Shown in pieces: positions 8,589 to 18,100 of a stretch of 64,000 bases of DNA. The DNA comes from Nesterenkonia muleiensis (GTDB taxonomy: Bacteria; Actinomycetota; Actinomycetes; Actinomycetales; Micrococcaceae). The notes under the pieces are model-generated. The model was not told the origin of the DNA. It did not search any database and saw only the letters and a program-made list of their open reading frames with translations. The stretch is from positions 1-64,000 of the forward strand of contig NZ_QWLD01000009.1 of the NCBI RefSeq assembly GCF_003600155.1. Direction: 5' to 3'. Position numbers and translations under genes: made by a program. The first letter of the stretch is position 1, and each line of letters opens with the position of its first letter.

Positions 8589-9470
8589 TTGAACGGGGCC
8601 TTGCCGCCATCGAGTCCGGTTGCTAGCCGACTCGATCATCTCTCTGTGGCAGTCCGATGGGTGATCTATGTCGTTGGTGCACTTACAGCGGTCACTGGTG
8701 TTACGGTAACGCTGATTGTTCTCCTGGGAAGTAGCTTATCGGGGGCATGGCTTGCACTCGTTTTTGGAATGCTGTTTGTTCTCTTTGGATTCCTCACATG
8801 GCTGATGGCTCACCACTTCGATCGGCTGTTTCGCAATTTCACGACAGAGACTGAGTCCCTCAAGGCACAAGTGGAGAAGGCCGTATCTGAAAGGCAGGCG
8901 ATTGACTTCACGCTTGCCGCAGTCCGAAGACTGAATGAAGAGATTGCCTCGCTTGGCAATCAGGACACGACGACAGAGATCTTGTCCTTTATCAAACAAG
9001 CTTGCGACGGGATACGGGATGCCTATGTGAATTTGCTTGGAATAGAAGTAAGGGTCTGCGTCAAACAGGTGGGGAGCGAGGGCGTCGAACCTCCCTTCGT
9101 TACAGATGCGTATCGCACAAATGAAGTCATTGATCGTTCATTTCCTCAGCCCCACCTCATTGACGAGAACACAGACTTCCGCCAACTTTACCGCGGAGAG
9201 AAGAAGGTGTGGTTTACGGGCAGTCGGTCAACCTACCCTGACTACAACACAACCAGCGTGAACCCAAAATACGAATCAGTGATTGTTTGGCCAGTTACCC
9301 CTCGCCCTAGAATGCCAACAAAGGGAAAAGGCTCGGCGCGAATACCTATTCGAGCTTTTCTTTGTCTTGATTCAGAAGAGGTCAATGCTTTTGATGAGAA
9401 GCGAGACGTGGCTGTCGGCTGGTTGGTGGCAGATGCGCTGTCCCGAGTATACGAATTAGGTCATTCGTGA
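8589..9470 (+). CDS. Two-TM membrane protein with C-terminal GAF-like domain
   Basis: Two adjacent membrane helices (VRWVIYVVGALTAVTGVTVTL and WLALVFGMLFVLFGFLTWLM) are followed by a coiled coil (ETESLKAQVEKAVSERQ) and a ~170-residue globular domain. That domain has the look of a GAF sensor: FIKQACDGIRDAY at its start, VIVWPVTPRPR, then AFLCLDSEEVNAFDEKRDV near its end. I chose TTG 8589 because GGAGGA precedes it at 8579-8584; upstream in-frame GTGs at 8439 and 8538 have no such site. It is followed after 28 bases by a 77-residue ORF, probably in one operon. TM plus GAF-like sensor with a small partner resembles uncharacterised phage-defence pairs, but this is inference. Confidence 0.65.
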   Translation: MNGALPPSSPVASRLDHLSVAVRWVIYVVGALTAVTGVTVTLIVLLGSSLSGAWLALVFGMLFVLFGFLTWLMAHHFDRLFRNFTTETESLKAQVEKAVSERQAIDFTLAAVRRLNEEIASLGNQDTTTEILSFIKQACDGIRDAYVNLLGIEVRVCVKQVGSEGVEPPFVTDAYRTNEVIDRSFPQPHLIDENTDFRQLYRGEKKVWFTGSRSTYPDYNTTSVNPKYESVIVWPVTPRPRMPTKGKGSARIPIRAFLCLDSEEVNAFDEKRDVAVGWLVADALSRVYELGHS

Positions 9471-9498
9471 TATATTATTCCTTAATAGGAGAAAATTA

Positions 9499-9732
9499 AT
9501 GAAAAAACTCACAGAACAGCATGAGACCCCGCAAAACCGAGAGAACAAGGAGATCTTTGCTAACCCAGCTTTAGAGAATAAAAGTGTTTTCGTGCGGCGA
9601 GTAGGCGAAGTTGCAATCTACAAGATGTACGATAAGGACGGGGCGAATCCTGTTGAGGTAGCGTTCCCAACCAAGCCTATGTTTTCGGACGTAGAACTCA
9701 TTAAAGCCGGCTTTATGAAGAATCCCGCATAG
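9499..9732 (+). CDS. Small hypothetical partner of the GAF-like membrane protein
   Basis: A 77-residue soluble protein with a good ribosome binding site (AGGAGAAAATTA before ATG). It has no membrane segment. The middle part, SVFVRRVGEVAIYKMYDKDG, suggests a small beta structure; the N-terminus is polar. No family is recognised. Spacing of 28 bases from the membrane protein and a shared orientation indicate cotranscription. Confidence 0.6.
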   Translation: MKKLTEQHETPQNRENKEIFANPALENKSVFVRRVGEVAIYKMYDKDGANPVEVAFPTKPMFSDVELIKAGFMKNPA

Positions 9733-9966
9733 GGCTCTAAAACACTTTTAGATATACGAGTCGTCCGTCCGGGAGACCTGACCGTAGTAAGCTGGATGCC
9801 TGTGCGACAAGAAGTTCACGAAGGCTAATATGCTTTCGAGGCGATGGAACCCAATTTTCCTAGTTTATACGGTCTACGAAAGAGCTCGTTGCATACCGCG
9901 ACTTGCAGCTCCCCGTGTGGCGGGCTCTTTCTATTCCTCGGTCTTCTGCTTGAACTCGACCGTGAT

Positions 9967-10305
9967 CTAATGCCTGCCCTGGAGCGGATTTGGCCCGCCA
10001 TTCGGCAGGAGATCCTCGATGCTGGTGTCCAGAGCCTGGGCGATGGCCAGCACATTGAGAAGTGAGGGATTGGCGGCTGTGCCCGGTTTGGACTCGCCCT
10101 TCTCGAATTTCTGGAAGGTGTACTGCGCAAACCCTGCGGCAGAGGCAACGTCTTCTTGGCTGAGGCCGCTGCCGACTACGAAGAGAGTTACCCGCGCGCC
10201 GACTCTTGCGGACGGCAACGGGTGATTGATCCATGTTTGTGGCTCATCGGAGGCGCCTCTCGCTACTATGACAGTGTGTGTTCGGGTACGACGAGTGTCC
10301 TGCAC
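9967..10305 (-). CDS. XRE-family (Cro/CI-type) helix-turn-helix regulator
   Basis: A 112-residue protein whose C-terminal half is a clear HTH_3/XRE domain: LSQEDVASAAGFAQYTFQKF gives helices 2 and 3, followed by EKGESKPGT and LLNVLAIAQALDTSIEDLLP. Such proteins bind palindromic operators as dimers. The first ~45 residues are atypical and may be an over-extended start; no better ATG exists in frame. It is a likely local regulator of neighbouring accessory genes; the target is unknown. Confidence 0.75.
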   Translation of the reverse strand: MQDTRRTRTHTVIVARGASDEPQTWINHPLPSARVGARVTLFVVGSGLSQEDVASAAGFAQYTFQKFEKGESKPGTAANPSLLNVLAIAQALDTSIEDLLPNGGPNPLQGRH

Positions 10306-10664
10306 CCAGGGAGGGACTCCACCATCTGGTTGGTCTACGGGTCGCTATGACGAGGGTGAGTCCTCGGTTCGGATCTGTTGAGGGAATACACCTCCATTGT
10401 CTTGGGCTGCGGCGGTGATGGCGAAACGCGACGACAAGTGGTTAGTCGCGTCGAGGTGAGGTCCTGTAACGATTGGCAAGCTCGAGTTCCGGGTTTCGAC
10501 ATGGGTTCGGAAATTGTTCGGATTTTCCGGATTGTGCAGAAACGAGCGTTTTGATGGGTGCCCCTGTCCTATAGTGAATCGGATATTCGGATCACGCGTG
10601 CTAAAGGAAGCTGTCACGAAGCACTTTCGACAGCGCTGCTTGCTCACATCTTGAAGGGGATCCT
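10306..10664. other. Intergenic region upstream of the surface metalloprotease gene
   Basis: No gene seen. The region lies between divergent transcription units and should hold the promoters of both. A TATAGT at 10570-10575 is a candidate -10 for the rightward gene, but no well-spaced -35 is obvious. GAAGGGGAT just before ATG 10665 is its ribosome binding site. Confidence 0.45.
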
Positions 10665-13600
10665 ATGGCTCGGGCCACCCGTCTGCTTACCACTATGTCT
10701 GCCGCCGTTGCCTGTCTGACGTTGGGCCTTGTCCCCGCGACAGCGCAAGGGGCCTACGAAGAGGACGAGGACAGTTCTACCGAGGGCTCAGGAGCAGTCA
10801 GTGTCTCTGACAGTGAGATCAAGCAAGCATTAAACCTTGAGGGGTTGGACGACGTACGGGTCAATGCACACCCTGATGCGATCGTAACGAGCAGTACCCC
10901 GTTTGGGATCTTCCCTCATGCGGGGTCCGAGTATCTCATTTTGTCGACTGGCATTGCAGGCGAGGTAATTGGCGGTGAACCAGAAGATTTCCTCTCTACG
11001 GAACTGGATGGCGCGCCAACGGGGGCTGACGGAAACGACCTGACTGCCGTGACCTTGCTCCTGGACCCACCAGAAGCAGCTCAGTGCCTAGCGTTTGACT
11101 TTCAGTTTCTTTCCGAGGAATACCCTGACTACGTCGGTTCTAGTTTCAACGACATTTTCACAGCCGAGCTCATCAGCGCTGAACCGTTCGAGAGCGAGTT
11201 CTACATGGAGGACAATCAAGTGATTGCCCCTCACAACTTCGCTTACGACGACGAGGGTAACTATATATCCATCAACACTGTCCTGGGTCTTACCGAAACC
11301 TCCGGTGGCACTGGCATGAATGGGGCAACAGAGCCACTGGTGGCTGTCACCCCGATCGCGCAAGATGAGTCAGCGGAACAGGTTGCGGTCATTCTCAGCG
11401 TTCAGGACATCGGCGACTCCATCTATGACTCGGCCGCACTGGTCGACAATTTTCGGTGGATCTACAGCGGCGGCTGTCATCAGACCGTTGACCTGTTGAC
11501 CGACTCGGACGGTGACTCGCTGCCTGATGAGTGGGAGCGAAACGGGATTGACTACTCCGGTGATGGCACTGCGGATCTTCCACTGCATGAAATGGGTGCT
11601 GATCCCAATCGTCCGGATATCTTCGTGGAAGTTGACTGGATGGAACGACCGGCAGGGGCCTGTCTGGCTGATGCCATTGACAATGTGGTGAGCGAGCGCC
11701 CAGAGCTCCAAGGTTGGGATCATGGAATACCCCAGGAGCTGTGGTGTCTAGAGCCTCGGATTTCTCGTACTCCGAACCCTGACGCACTCCAAGACGTTGT
11801 GGATGCCTTCGCCGTAGCGCCATATACGCGCCCTGATGGGACAGCGGGTGTGGGAATAAACCTTCATATAGATGCGGGACCATACTCGCCGTCACTTTCA
11901 TCTCCCTTTGTATGGAGTGATCAAGGCGGATGGCGCACCGGGGGGAATGCGGTGCCTTGGAAGAGCGAGACTGCATGGCATGAGTTCTACGACATTATGG
12001 ATGATCATTTCGACGACGTCCGGCGCGACTCGTTTCATTACTTCGTGTATGTAAACCAAATCGCAGGCGGAACCCACAGTGGGGAAGCGCGTGGTGCTCC
12101 AGGCGCTGACGTGATGATGAACGGTAGCTTCTTCCGAGGATCGACATCGACTTATACCGATGCACGCCGGGCCGAGGCCGGCACATTCATGCATGAGCTT
12201 GGACACAACCTGGGGTTAGGACATGGCGGTCCTGGAGAGGGTCACGGCGAGTATCATGAGGACGAAAATTATCGTAGTGTCATGAACAGGATTTACCAAC
12301 TTCCTCGTCCGGCATATTCTCCGTTCCCGCTCGATTTCTCTCGGCACCACCCGTTCAACGACTGGGAGAACCTGATTTACAACGGTGGTGGAATTGGCGG
12401 ATTCGGTGCCCCACGCTCGGAAAATGCTCCAGAACCTCCAGCTGAACCAGTTACCAGTTTCGACGGCGTGGGAGACATCGAAGCTGAGGGGCCAGCTTTC
12501 TTCGCGGCACATACTGAGGAGCAACAGGTCCTAGTCGATGTGCAGAGCCGGAGTGAACATGCTGAAGAGTTCGTTTTGAACGTGGCAAGCTCAGAAGGTG
12601 ACACTTTAGGCGAGATTCCCGTGTCGCTTGATGGCTTCGGAGCCACCCAAGTGGCCGTGAACTTCGACGCTTCCGGTCTCGCTCCAGGTGATCACGTCCT
12701 GAACATAACCCTATGGTCTTCTTCGCATGAGGATGTCGTTTCCGCCCTGGAATTTGACGTCTATGCAATTGACCTATCGGACGAAATCATGGTTGAGACT
12801 CTGGATGAACTAGTGGGTCAGGCTGTGGAAAACGGTCTAAATCCGGAGCTTGTTGGAATTGCTGAGGCCATGGTTGAAACAGAGCATGTCCCCACTCCGA
12901 CAGCATCTCCCAGCCCATCGCCTACGACGAGTCCAACTCCTGAACCCTCACCTACACAGAGTGGCACCGTGGAGCCCACACCAACAGAGTCGCCTTCTGC
13001 CTCACCTATTCCTTCTCCTTCGGATAGCGACACGGGCAGTCCTGCTCCTATCGAAACCTCGGAGCCCTCACCAAGTGAGGCCCCTACGCCAGCTGAAGAG
13101 CCCACTGTCACAGAGGACCCCACACACTTTGAGCCTAGCGAGGAGGACTTGGTTGAGGAATTAGAGGGTGAGATCCTCTTGGATGTTGGTTCCTTGACGC
13201 CGGGAGAAGACTTCACCGTGCACTTCGTAGACTCGTCACTTAGTTCCGAAGTGGGTCTGTGGCTCTTCGCTGAACCGCAGCACCTGGGTGACTATCAAGT
13301 TGTAGACGGTTCAATCACGGCAACACTTGGGGCTGATGTCGAAATTGGCGAGCATCAACTTGCCGCCTATGACGTAGATTCCGGAAGTTTGCTTGGCTGG
13401 ACGTATGTCAGCATAAAGACCCCACCAGTCCCGGAGCCTAGCGAAACCACAGCATCAACCCCGGAGGAAACTCCGACACCCTCCGATGCGAGTACTTCAA
13501 GCCCGGCTCCAAGTGCAACTGAATCAGTTTCCACGTCGAGCTCAGTAGAAGAAGCAACTACGACAGTTCCGCCACGCGTCAGCGAAACAGCCGAAGCCGC

Positions 13601-13832
13601 ACCTACAGCGGAGGTTAGCCATCCCTCTCTGCGCTTGCCGACCGAAACTGTTCCTAGCGAGGATACACCGTCCACAGCCTCACCCAGAGCAGAGGACGAA
13701 AATGACAGTGATGATGCAGATGGCGGACTGCCGGTCACGGGCACTGCTATGGCCGTATCGCTTTTGGTTGCTCTGGCGCTTATAGGTGCTGGAACAGCAA
13801 TGCTGGTTGGTAAACGGCGACGGTCCGCGTAA
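10665..13832 (+). CDS. Sortase-anchored surface metalloprotease-like protein
   Basis: A 1055-residue secreted protein with: a signal peptide (LLTTMSAAVACLTLGLVPATAQG); a choice-of-anchor-L-type domain from about residue 45 (SEYLILSTGIAGEVIGG; CLAFDFQFLSEEYPDYVGSS); a calcium-binding type-3-like segment near 280 (DSDGDSLPDEWERNGIDYSG); a zinc metalloprotease motif at about 508 (HELGHNLGLGHGG, HExxHxxGxxH); a Pro/Thr/Ser/Glu-rich stalk from about 745 to 830; a small beta domain; a second stalk; then LPVTG near 1021, a hydrophobic helix and KRRRRSA-like positive tail. This is a class LPxTG wall anchor needing a sortase not encoded here. The likely role is extracellular proteolysis or adhesion; the substrate is unknown. 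Confidence 0.85.
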   Translation: MARATRLLTTMSAAVACLTLGLVPATAQGAYEEDEDSSTEGSGAVSVSDSEIKQALNLEGLDDVRVNAHPDAIVTSSTPFGIFPHAGSEYLILSTGIAGEVIGGEPEDFLSTELDGAPTGADGNDLTAVTLLLDPPEAAQCLAFDFQFLSEEYPDYVGSSFNDIFTAELISAEPFESEFYMEDNQVIAPHNFAYDDEGNYISINTVLGLTETSGGTGMNGATEPLVAVTPIAQDESAEQVAVILSVQDIGDSIYDSAALVDNFRWIYSGGCHQTVDLLTDSDGDSLPDEWERNGIDYSGDGTADLPLHEMGADPNRPDIFVEVDWMERPAGACLADAIDNVVSERPELQGWDHGIPQELWCLEPRISRTPNPDALQDVVDAFAVAPYTRPDGTAGVGINLHIDAGPYSPSLSSPFVWSDQGGWRTGGNAVPWKSETAWHEFYDIMDDHFDDVRRDSFHYFVYVNQIAGGTHSGEARGAPGADVMMNGSFFRGSTSTYTDARRAEAGTFMHELGHNLGLGHGGPGEGHGEYHEDENYRSVMNRIYQLPRPAYSPFPLDFSRHHPFNDWENLIYNGGGIGGFGAPRSENAPEPPAEPVTSFDGVGDIEAEGPAFFAAHTEEQQVLVDVQSRSEHAEEFVLNVASSEGDTLGEIPVSLDGFGATQVAVNFDASGLAPGDHVLNITLWSSSHEDVVSALEFDVYAIDLSDEIMVETLDELVGQAVENGLNPELVGIAEAMVETEHVPTPTASPSPSPTTSPTPEPSPTQSGTVEPTPTESPSASPIPSPSDSDTGSPAPIETSEPSPSEAPTPAEEPTVTEDPTHFEPSEEDLVEELEGEILLDVGSLTPGEDFTVHFVDSSLSSEVGLWLFAEPQHLGDYQVVDGSITATLGADVEIGEHQLAAYDVDSGSLLGWTYVSIKTPPVPEPSETTASTPEETPTPSDASTSSPAPSATESVSTSSSVEEATTTVPPRVSETAEAAPTAEVSHPSLRLPTETVPSEDTPSTASPRAEDENDSDDADGGLPVTGTAMAVSLLVALALIGAGTAMLVGKRRRSA

Positions 13833-13909
13833 TCCGCATCAGAAAGCCCATGCGCGCCCAAGATGAGCCGGCTCACTTCGTTGGGAGACCATCAGGAGAC
13901 CCAAGTCCA

Positions 13910-14203
13910 TCAGGGTCGCAGTAAGTGCCCATCTCCGCGTGCGCGGCATTTGTGTTCTGCGCCATCCCAGTACGGGCTATCGTTAGGAGGAGCACCCTTT
14001 AGGTACCCGCCTTCCTCAGCTGATACGTAATTACACGAGTTGAGTATGTACTCGCTTGGCCAGTTCACTACCCGTGCTACAGGATTCAAGCGCTGGGTGA
14101 TGCTGAACCCGATCACTATTTCTGCTGCAATGAGAGAGAGAAGTACAGCGGGTGCGCCGAAAGCCAAGAAAGCAAGCTGTGCAAAAACCACTCTTCGAGT
14201 CAT
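13910..14203 (-). CDS. Hypothetical single-pass membrane protein
   Basis: From ATG 14203 the protein starts MTRRVVFAQLAFLAFGAPAV and has one or two N-terminal membrane helices (VLLSLIAAEIVIGF), followed by an exported-looking domain with two cysteines. The open frame extends upstream to 14398, but that part is AT-rich and looks non-coding, so I took the internal ATG; neither start has a strong ribosome binding site. The gene converges on the surface-protein gene. No family is recognised. Confidence 0.5.
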   Translation of the reverse strand: MTRRVVFAQLAFLAFGAPAVLLSLIAAEIVIGFSITQRLNPVARVVNWPSEYILNSCNYVSAEEGGYLKGAPPNDSPYWDGAEHKCRARGDGHLLRP

Positions 14204-14541
14204 TCTGAGTGGTCGCTTAAGGCGACTGTACTTGGGCCGCGATTGCTGTGATTCGTCTTTCAACACTATGTTTATGATTATCTTACAACTCACAAATAAG
14301 TCAATACTGTTTTGATTTAACCCCGGTCGTGATCGAGTCGTTTTAACAACATCAGCGAAGAGACGATTGAAAATCCTGCAACATCTGCGTATAACCATTT
14401 ACACGGGTCGGTGATTTGCGTGTTGCCCCAAGGTCTCGCAGCAGTTGCATCCCGACACGTGGCCTCGTTGGTTCACTGCGGCGTTAGGTTCAGAGGACTC
14501 ATTCGGAGTCCTCCGTCGCACACAACCAAGGAGGTCTCGCC

Positions 14542-15009
14542 ATGAGCGAGCAAGTATCCATCCACACCAGCGGCGAGGTTGTTCGCCCGTTCACCATCCG
14601 ACAGTCCGATGAGGTGCGCGCCCAGCTGGAGGTGCTGGCCGAGATCAACGGCCGCAGCGCTACAGAAGAGTCGCGTATCGCGTTGGCTGATTGGGTCACC
14701 AGAGCAAAGGATGACCCGGAGCTGAAGAAGCGAGCTGCGGGAGTGCAGAACCGGCTTAACAGCTCTGCTGAAGTGGAGCGTAAGCGAATCGAGCGAGAAG
14801 CCGAGGAGAAGCGCAAAGCTATTGCAGCTGTCCTCGGTGATATAGGCGTGACGCCCACTCCCGCAAAGCCTGGAACTGCACGTGGCGGAAAACCGGCTGC
14901 TGCGGACGGGAACAAAGCGTCAGGGACGTCTGTGAGTGGGGGAGCATCCGCGACAGCTTCGACCCGTGCCGCCACCTCCAAGAAGTCGCCGGCCAGGTCC
15001 ACACGCTGA
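14542..15009 (+). CDS. Plasmid/ICE-type small basic protein with ribbon-helix-helix-like N-terminus
   Basis: A 155-residue protein preceded by a perfect AAGGAGG. Residues 13-55 (RPFTIRQSDEVRAQLEVLAEIN, then SATEESRIALADWV) have the beta-helix-helix pattern of RHH DNA-binding proteins such as MobC/ParG-like accessory factors. A charged helix follows (VERKRIEREAEEKRKAIA) and a Lys/Ser/Ala-rich tail. A strong terminator lies 20 bases downstream, so it is a single-gene unit. A role in mobilisation or partition of the element is inference. Confidence 0.6.
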   Translation: MSEQVSIHTSGEVVRPFTIRQSDEVRAQLEVLAEINGRSATEESRIALADWVTRAKDDPELKKRAAGVQNRLNSSAEVERKRIEREAEEKRKAIAAVLGDIGVTPTPAKPGTARGGKPAAADGNKASGTSVSGGASATASTRAATSKKSPARSTR

Positions 15010-15028
15010 CGGCCAGCGACACCCCCCT

Positions 15029-15090
15029 GGGAGCCTGCCCCGGTGTTGAGAACCTGATGGTTCTCCGCCGGGGTACAGGCTCCCGTTTTT
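15029..15090 (+). terminator. Strong long-stem terminator
   Basis: A multi-segment stem: GGGAGCCTG/CAGGCTCCC at the base, CCCCGG/CCGGGG next, and GAGAACC/GGTTCTC around a TGAT loop, followed by GTTTTT. It ends the gene at 14542-15009 and shields the convergent STAND gene. Confidence 0.85.
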
Positions 15091-15153
15091 CATTCCGGCC
15101 AATGCTCTACGCTGCGCGGATACGTGTTTTCCCGACGTGAGTCCACGGAGTGG

Positions 15154-18100
15154 CTACTGGGGTGGTTCCCGCAGTTCAGTCAACGGATGGAATCCGGCCT
15201 CTCGGCGTGTGCGTAAGCGCTTGGTTGCGAATCTCACCAGGTTGTCTTTAAGTTCGCCATTGGCCAGCAGCCGTTCGACGTCTGGTGCTCCGCTGCCTGT
15301 GATCTGGTGGGATATCAGCGTTTCTGCTAGCACTGACGGGAAGCTGTTGAGGTTCTTGAGCGCGTGGAAACTCTCGGTGGGTGAGAGGTAGTTCAATAGG
15401 GTTTTTGCGGGGGGTGAAAGGTACTTCGACGCTGACTTTTGCTGTTGTGGGGTGAATGCGTCGGACGCGAGGAACGATGCAGCGACGACCAGGTGTTGCA
15501 GCACTTCTGTACGCGGAGTTTCTTTGTTGGTCAGAAGACTTGCCAGGTAAACTCTCACATCGATATATCGATTGGTATCGAATTGATGTGCCGTGCTTCC
15601 TGCTTTTCTTGGGGTTTTTACCAGGCTGAAGAAGACGTCCCAGTCGGTTGGGTCTGCCCGCATTGCTAAGATTCCCCGGTAGGAAATGCGCGCGCTATCG
15701 ATGAGTTCGTTGACTACATGGCTGTTCTGCGTGACTGTGGGCTCAGTGGCGTCCGGGAGAAGTTGTGGAACTTCTTTAACGAGTTGGGCCAGGGCAGAAG
15801 TCATAGCCGCAGTGTCTCCCGTGACAGCTTCAGGGAGTATGCGCACTAGCGCAGATTTGGCCTTTGGGCTTCGGACCACGCTCAGAGCGTCGGTAACTTG
15901 TTTATTCGTGCAGGTGACGATGCCTGAGGACAGCAGTGTCTGCCAGAGATCGATGGCGGTCTCTGAGCTGGACGTGTTGTAGATGCGACGACTGATTAGG
16001 TCCAAAATAGTATCCAGATGCCGACAGATGGCCACCCTTCCCGAATAGCTATTGGACAGAGTCTTTAGGGAACCGAGGGCTTGTGCCTGGATCATCAGGC
16101 TCACGGTGGCTTCTGCTACCTCTTCGTCCAACTCATGATGTAAAGCTGCGGCTTTGAGTAGTGCTCGCCTCTTGGAGGGGTCTAGGCTTTCGGGTTTCTG
16201 CACCAGGGAGCGTAGTGCCCTTTTGGCGTCAGTGTTACCGCCCCGCGCCGCCGATGGCAGTAGAGACATAAGGTAGTGCGGGTGAGTCCACCAGCTTGGC
16301 TCATAGCCGGGGATCTGGGTATGGATACGAGAATTGAGATGGGCGGGAATATCAGGATGGGACAAGGTAGTGCGAGCGGTCATAGCCCAGGATTGCGCGC
16401 CGGTTACCTCTGTGTTCTGGCTTGTTGGTAGTCCGTTTCGGAGCTTTTCTTCCAAGAACTGATGAACTACGAGGGCGGCCTGTGCATCGAAGCATAGGAT
16501 GGGCCTGAGGAATGGCCCATCAATGTAGAGCGGACCATTGATCGGTTCTGCGTTGAATAATGGGGTGAGAAGACGCCTGAGGTAGGCGGTGTCGGTCTGT
16601 TGACTACAGTAGATGACGATGCTGAAAAGACGCACGCCCAACGGGAAGTTCGGGTATCTGGGTCCTACGAGGTTGAGGGTTTTCTGGGCGTATTCATACC
16701 ATGAATTAACTGGGTCTTCGGCGAAGGCGTGGGCAATGTGTGCATGGAAGAATCTTGCGGCTGAGAGTCGTAGCTCAGTGTGACTGCTTCTGGAGAATCG
16801 GTGTTCAATCTCGGTGCCCGTGCGCTCAAGGGCTGTTGAGAATTCTGCGTCTTGGATCAGTGATGGGAGAGTCGTCATCAGCTCGTAGAGTTTCGCGCAA
16901 TCGGATATTTGCGGAAGTATCTTCATAAGCGTCATGATCTGACGTTTGACGTAGGCTGGGTCCTCATCGGTGAGTGCAAGAATGAGGTCGATGAGATAGC
17001 GGGGTTTATGCAGCGATCGCCTCTGATAGGTCATCGTATATCCAACAATTTCCTCGTCTCGGCATAGTTCTACTATCTGGGCTGGGAAGCGGAGAGAAAA
17101 ACGGTGAATACACTCGATTATTTTCCTATGGTTGGTCTCGCGGTGATATCGCCATGTCTTACGCAGTAGGTCTGTGACATACCAGGGGTCCCTGTGTTGG
17201 ACTTGCGGCAGGTGATTGACCAGGCGATTTACCGAGTCTTCGTCGAGTCCGGTGATGAACCGGTCACTGTCAATGTCTGCACCTGGCAGGTGGACCCATC
17301 CGATGACTGCGACCGTGCGCAGACCGTGATTGTCTGAAGCCAGCAGCGCTGCGATCGCCTGCCCGACCACTGGCTGGAGGTGGCGCTCTTTCGCCGAGAG
17401 GATGAGCAACTGCTCCAGCACCGCACCTGTGAATAAGTCGTGGGGACGCTCGTCGATCATGATTTTGGTCAGCCGTCGGATCTCTTTGGCTCCGCCGCGA
17501 CTTCTCAGTCCCTGTGCGGCTGCGAACTCGAAGAGCGTCTGATGCGGAAAACGGTAGCGGGAATCGGTCAGGACCACCACTCCTCGAGAGCTGAGAGTAC
17601 TGAGCTGCCCGGGGGTGCCGTGTGGCAGCTTCTGAGGATCCTTGATCTCTTCGATGAGGTTCTCTGCTACGTCCCGGTCGAGTTCAGGGATGGCTTCGAT
17701 CAGCATCGCTAATCCAAGATAGCCCGCGATAGGTCTCAGGTCTTGGGCATGTGAGGGAAGGCTGTTGTTGCGCATGTCGTCTCTGACCCGGTGGTTCCAG
17801 TAGCGCTGGTACAAGCCGGTCACGTCTAAGTCCAGGCCCGGAAGGTCTCCGTTGCTCAGCTCGAATAAGATGCCGGAGAGAAGTGGTGACCTCAAGATGT
17901 CAAGCATCGGCAACCCTCGGGTATGCGCCTGCCGGATCAGTTCTATTCCAAGACTGGGTTCAAGCTGAGGGAGGTTACGCCTCATCAGCGCAAGAACGGC
18001 TTTCTCCATCTCACCGTCGGAATAATGAGTCAGGGTGATGTGGGTCGAGAAGAGTTCTCTCAGCCGCGATTTTTCCCTTGGCCGCACGGTGGCAATGATC

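Noticed and set aside
13367-13876. Minus-strand 169-codon ORF opposite the surface protein
   Set aside because: Ser/Val/Gly-rich antisense image of the Pro/Thr stalk; not a gene.
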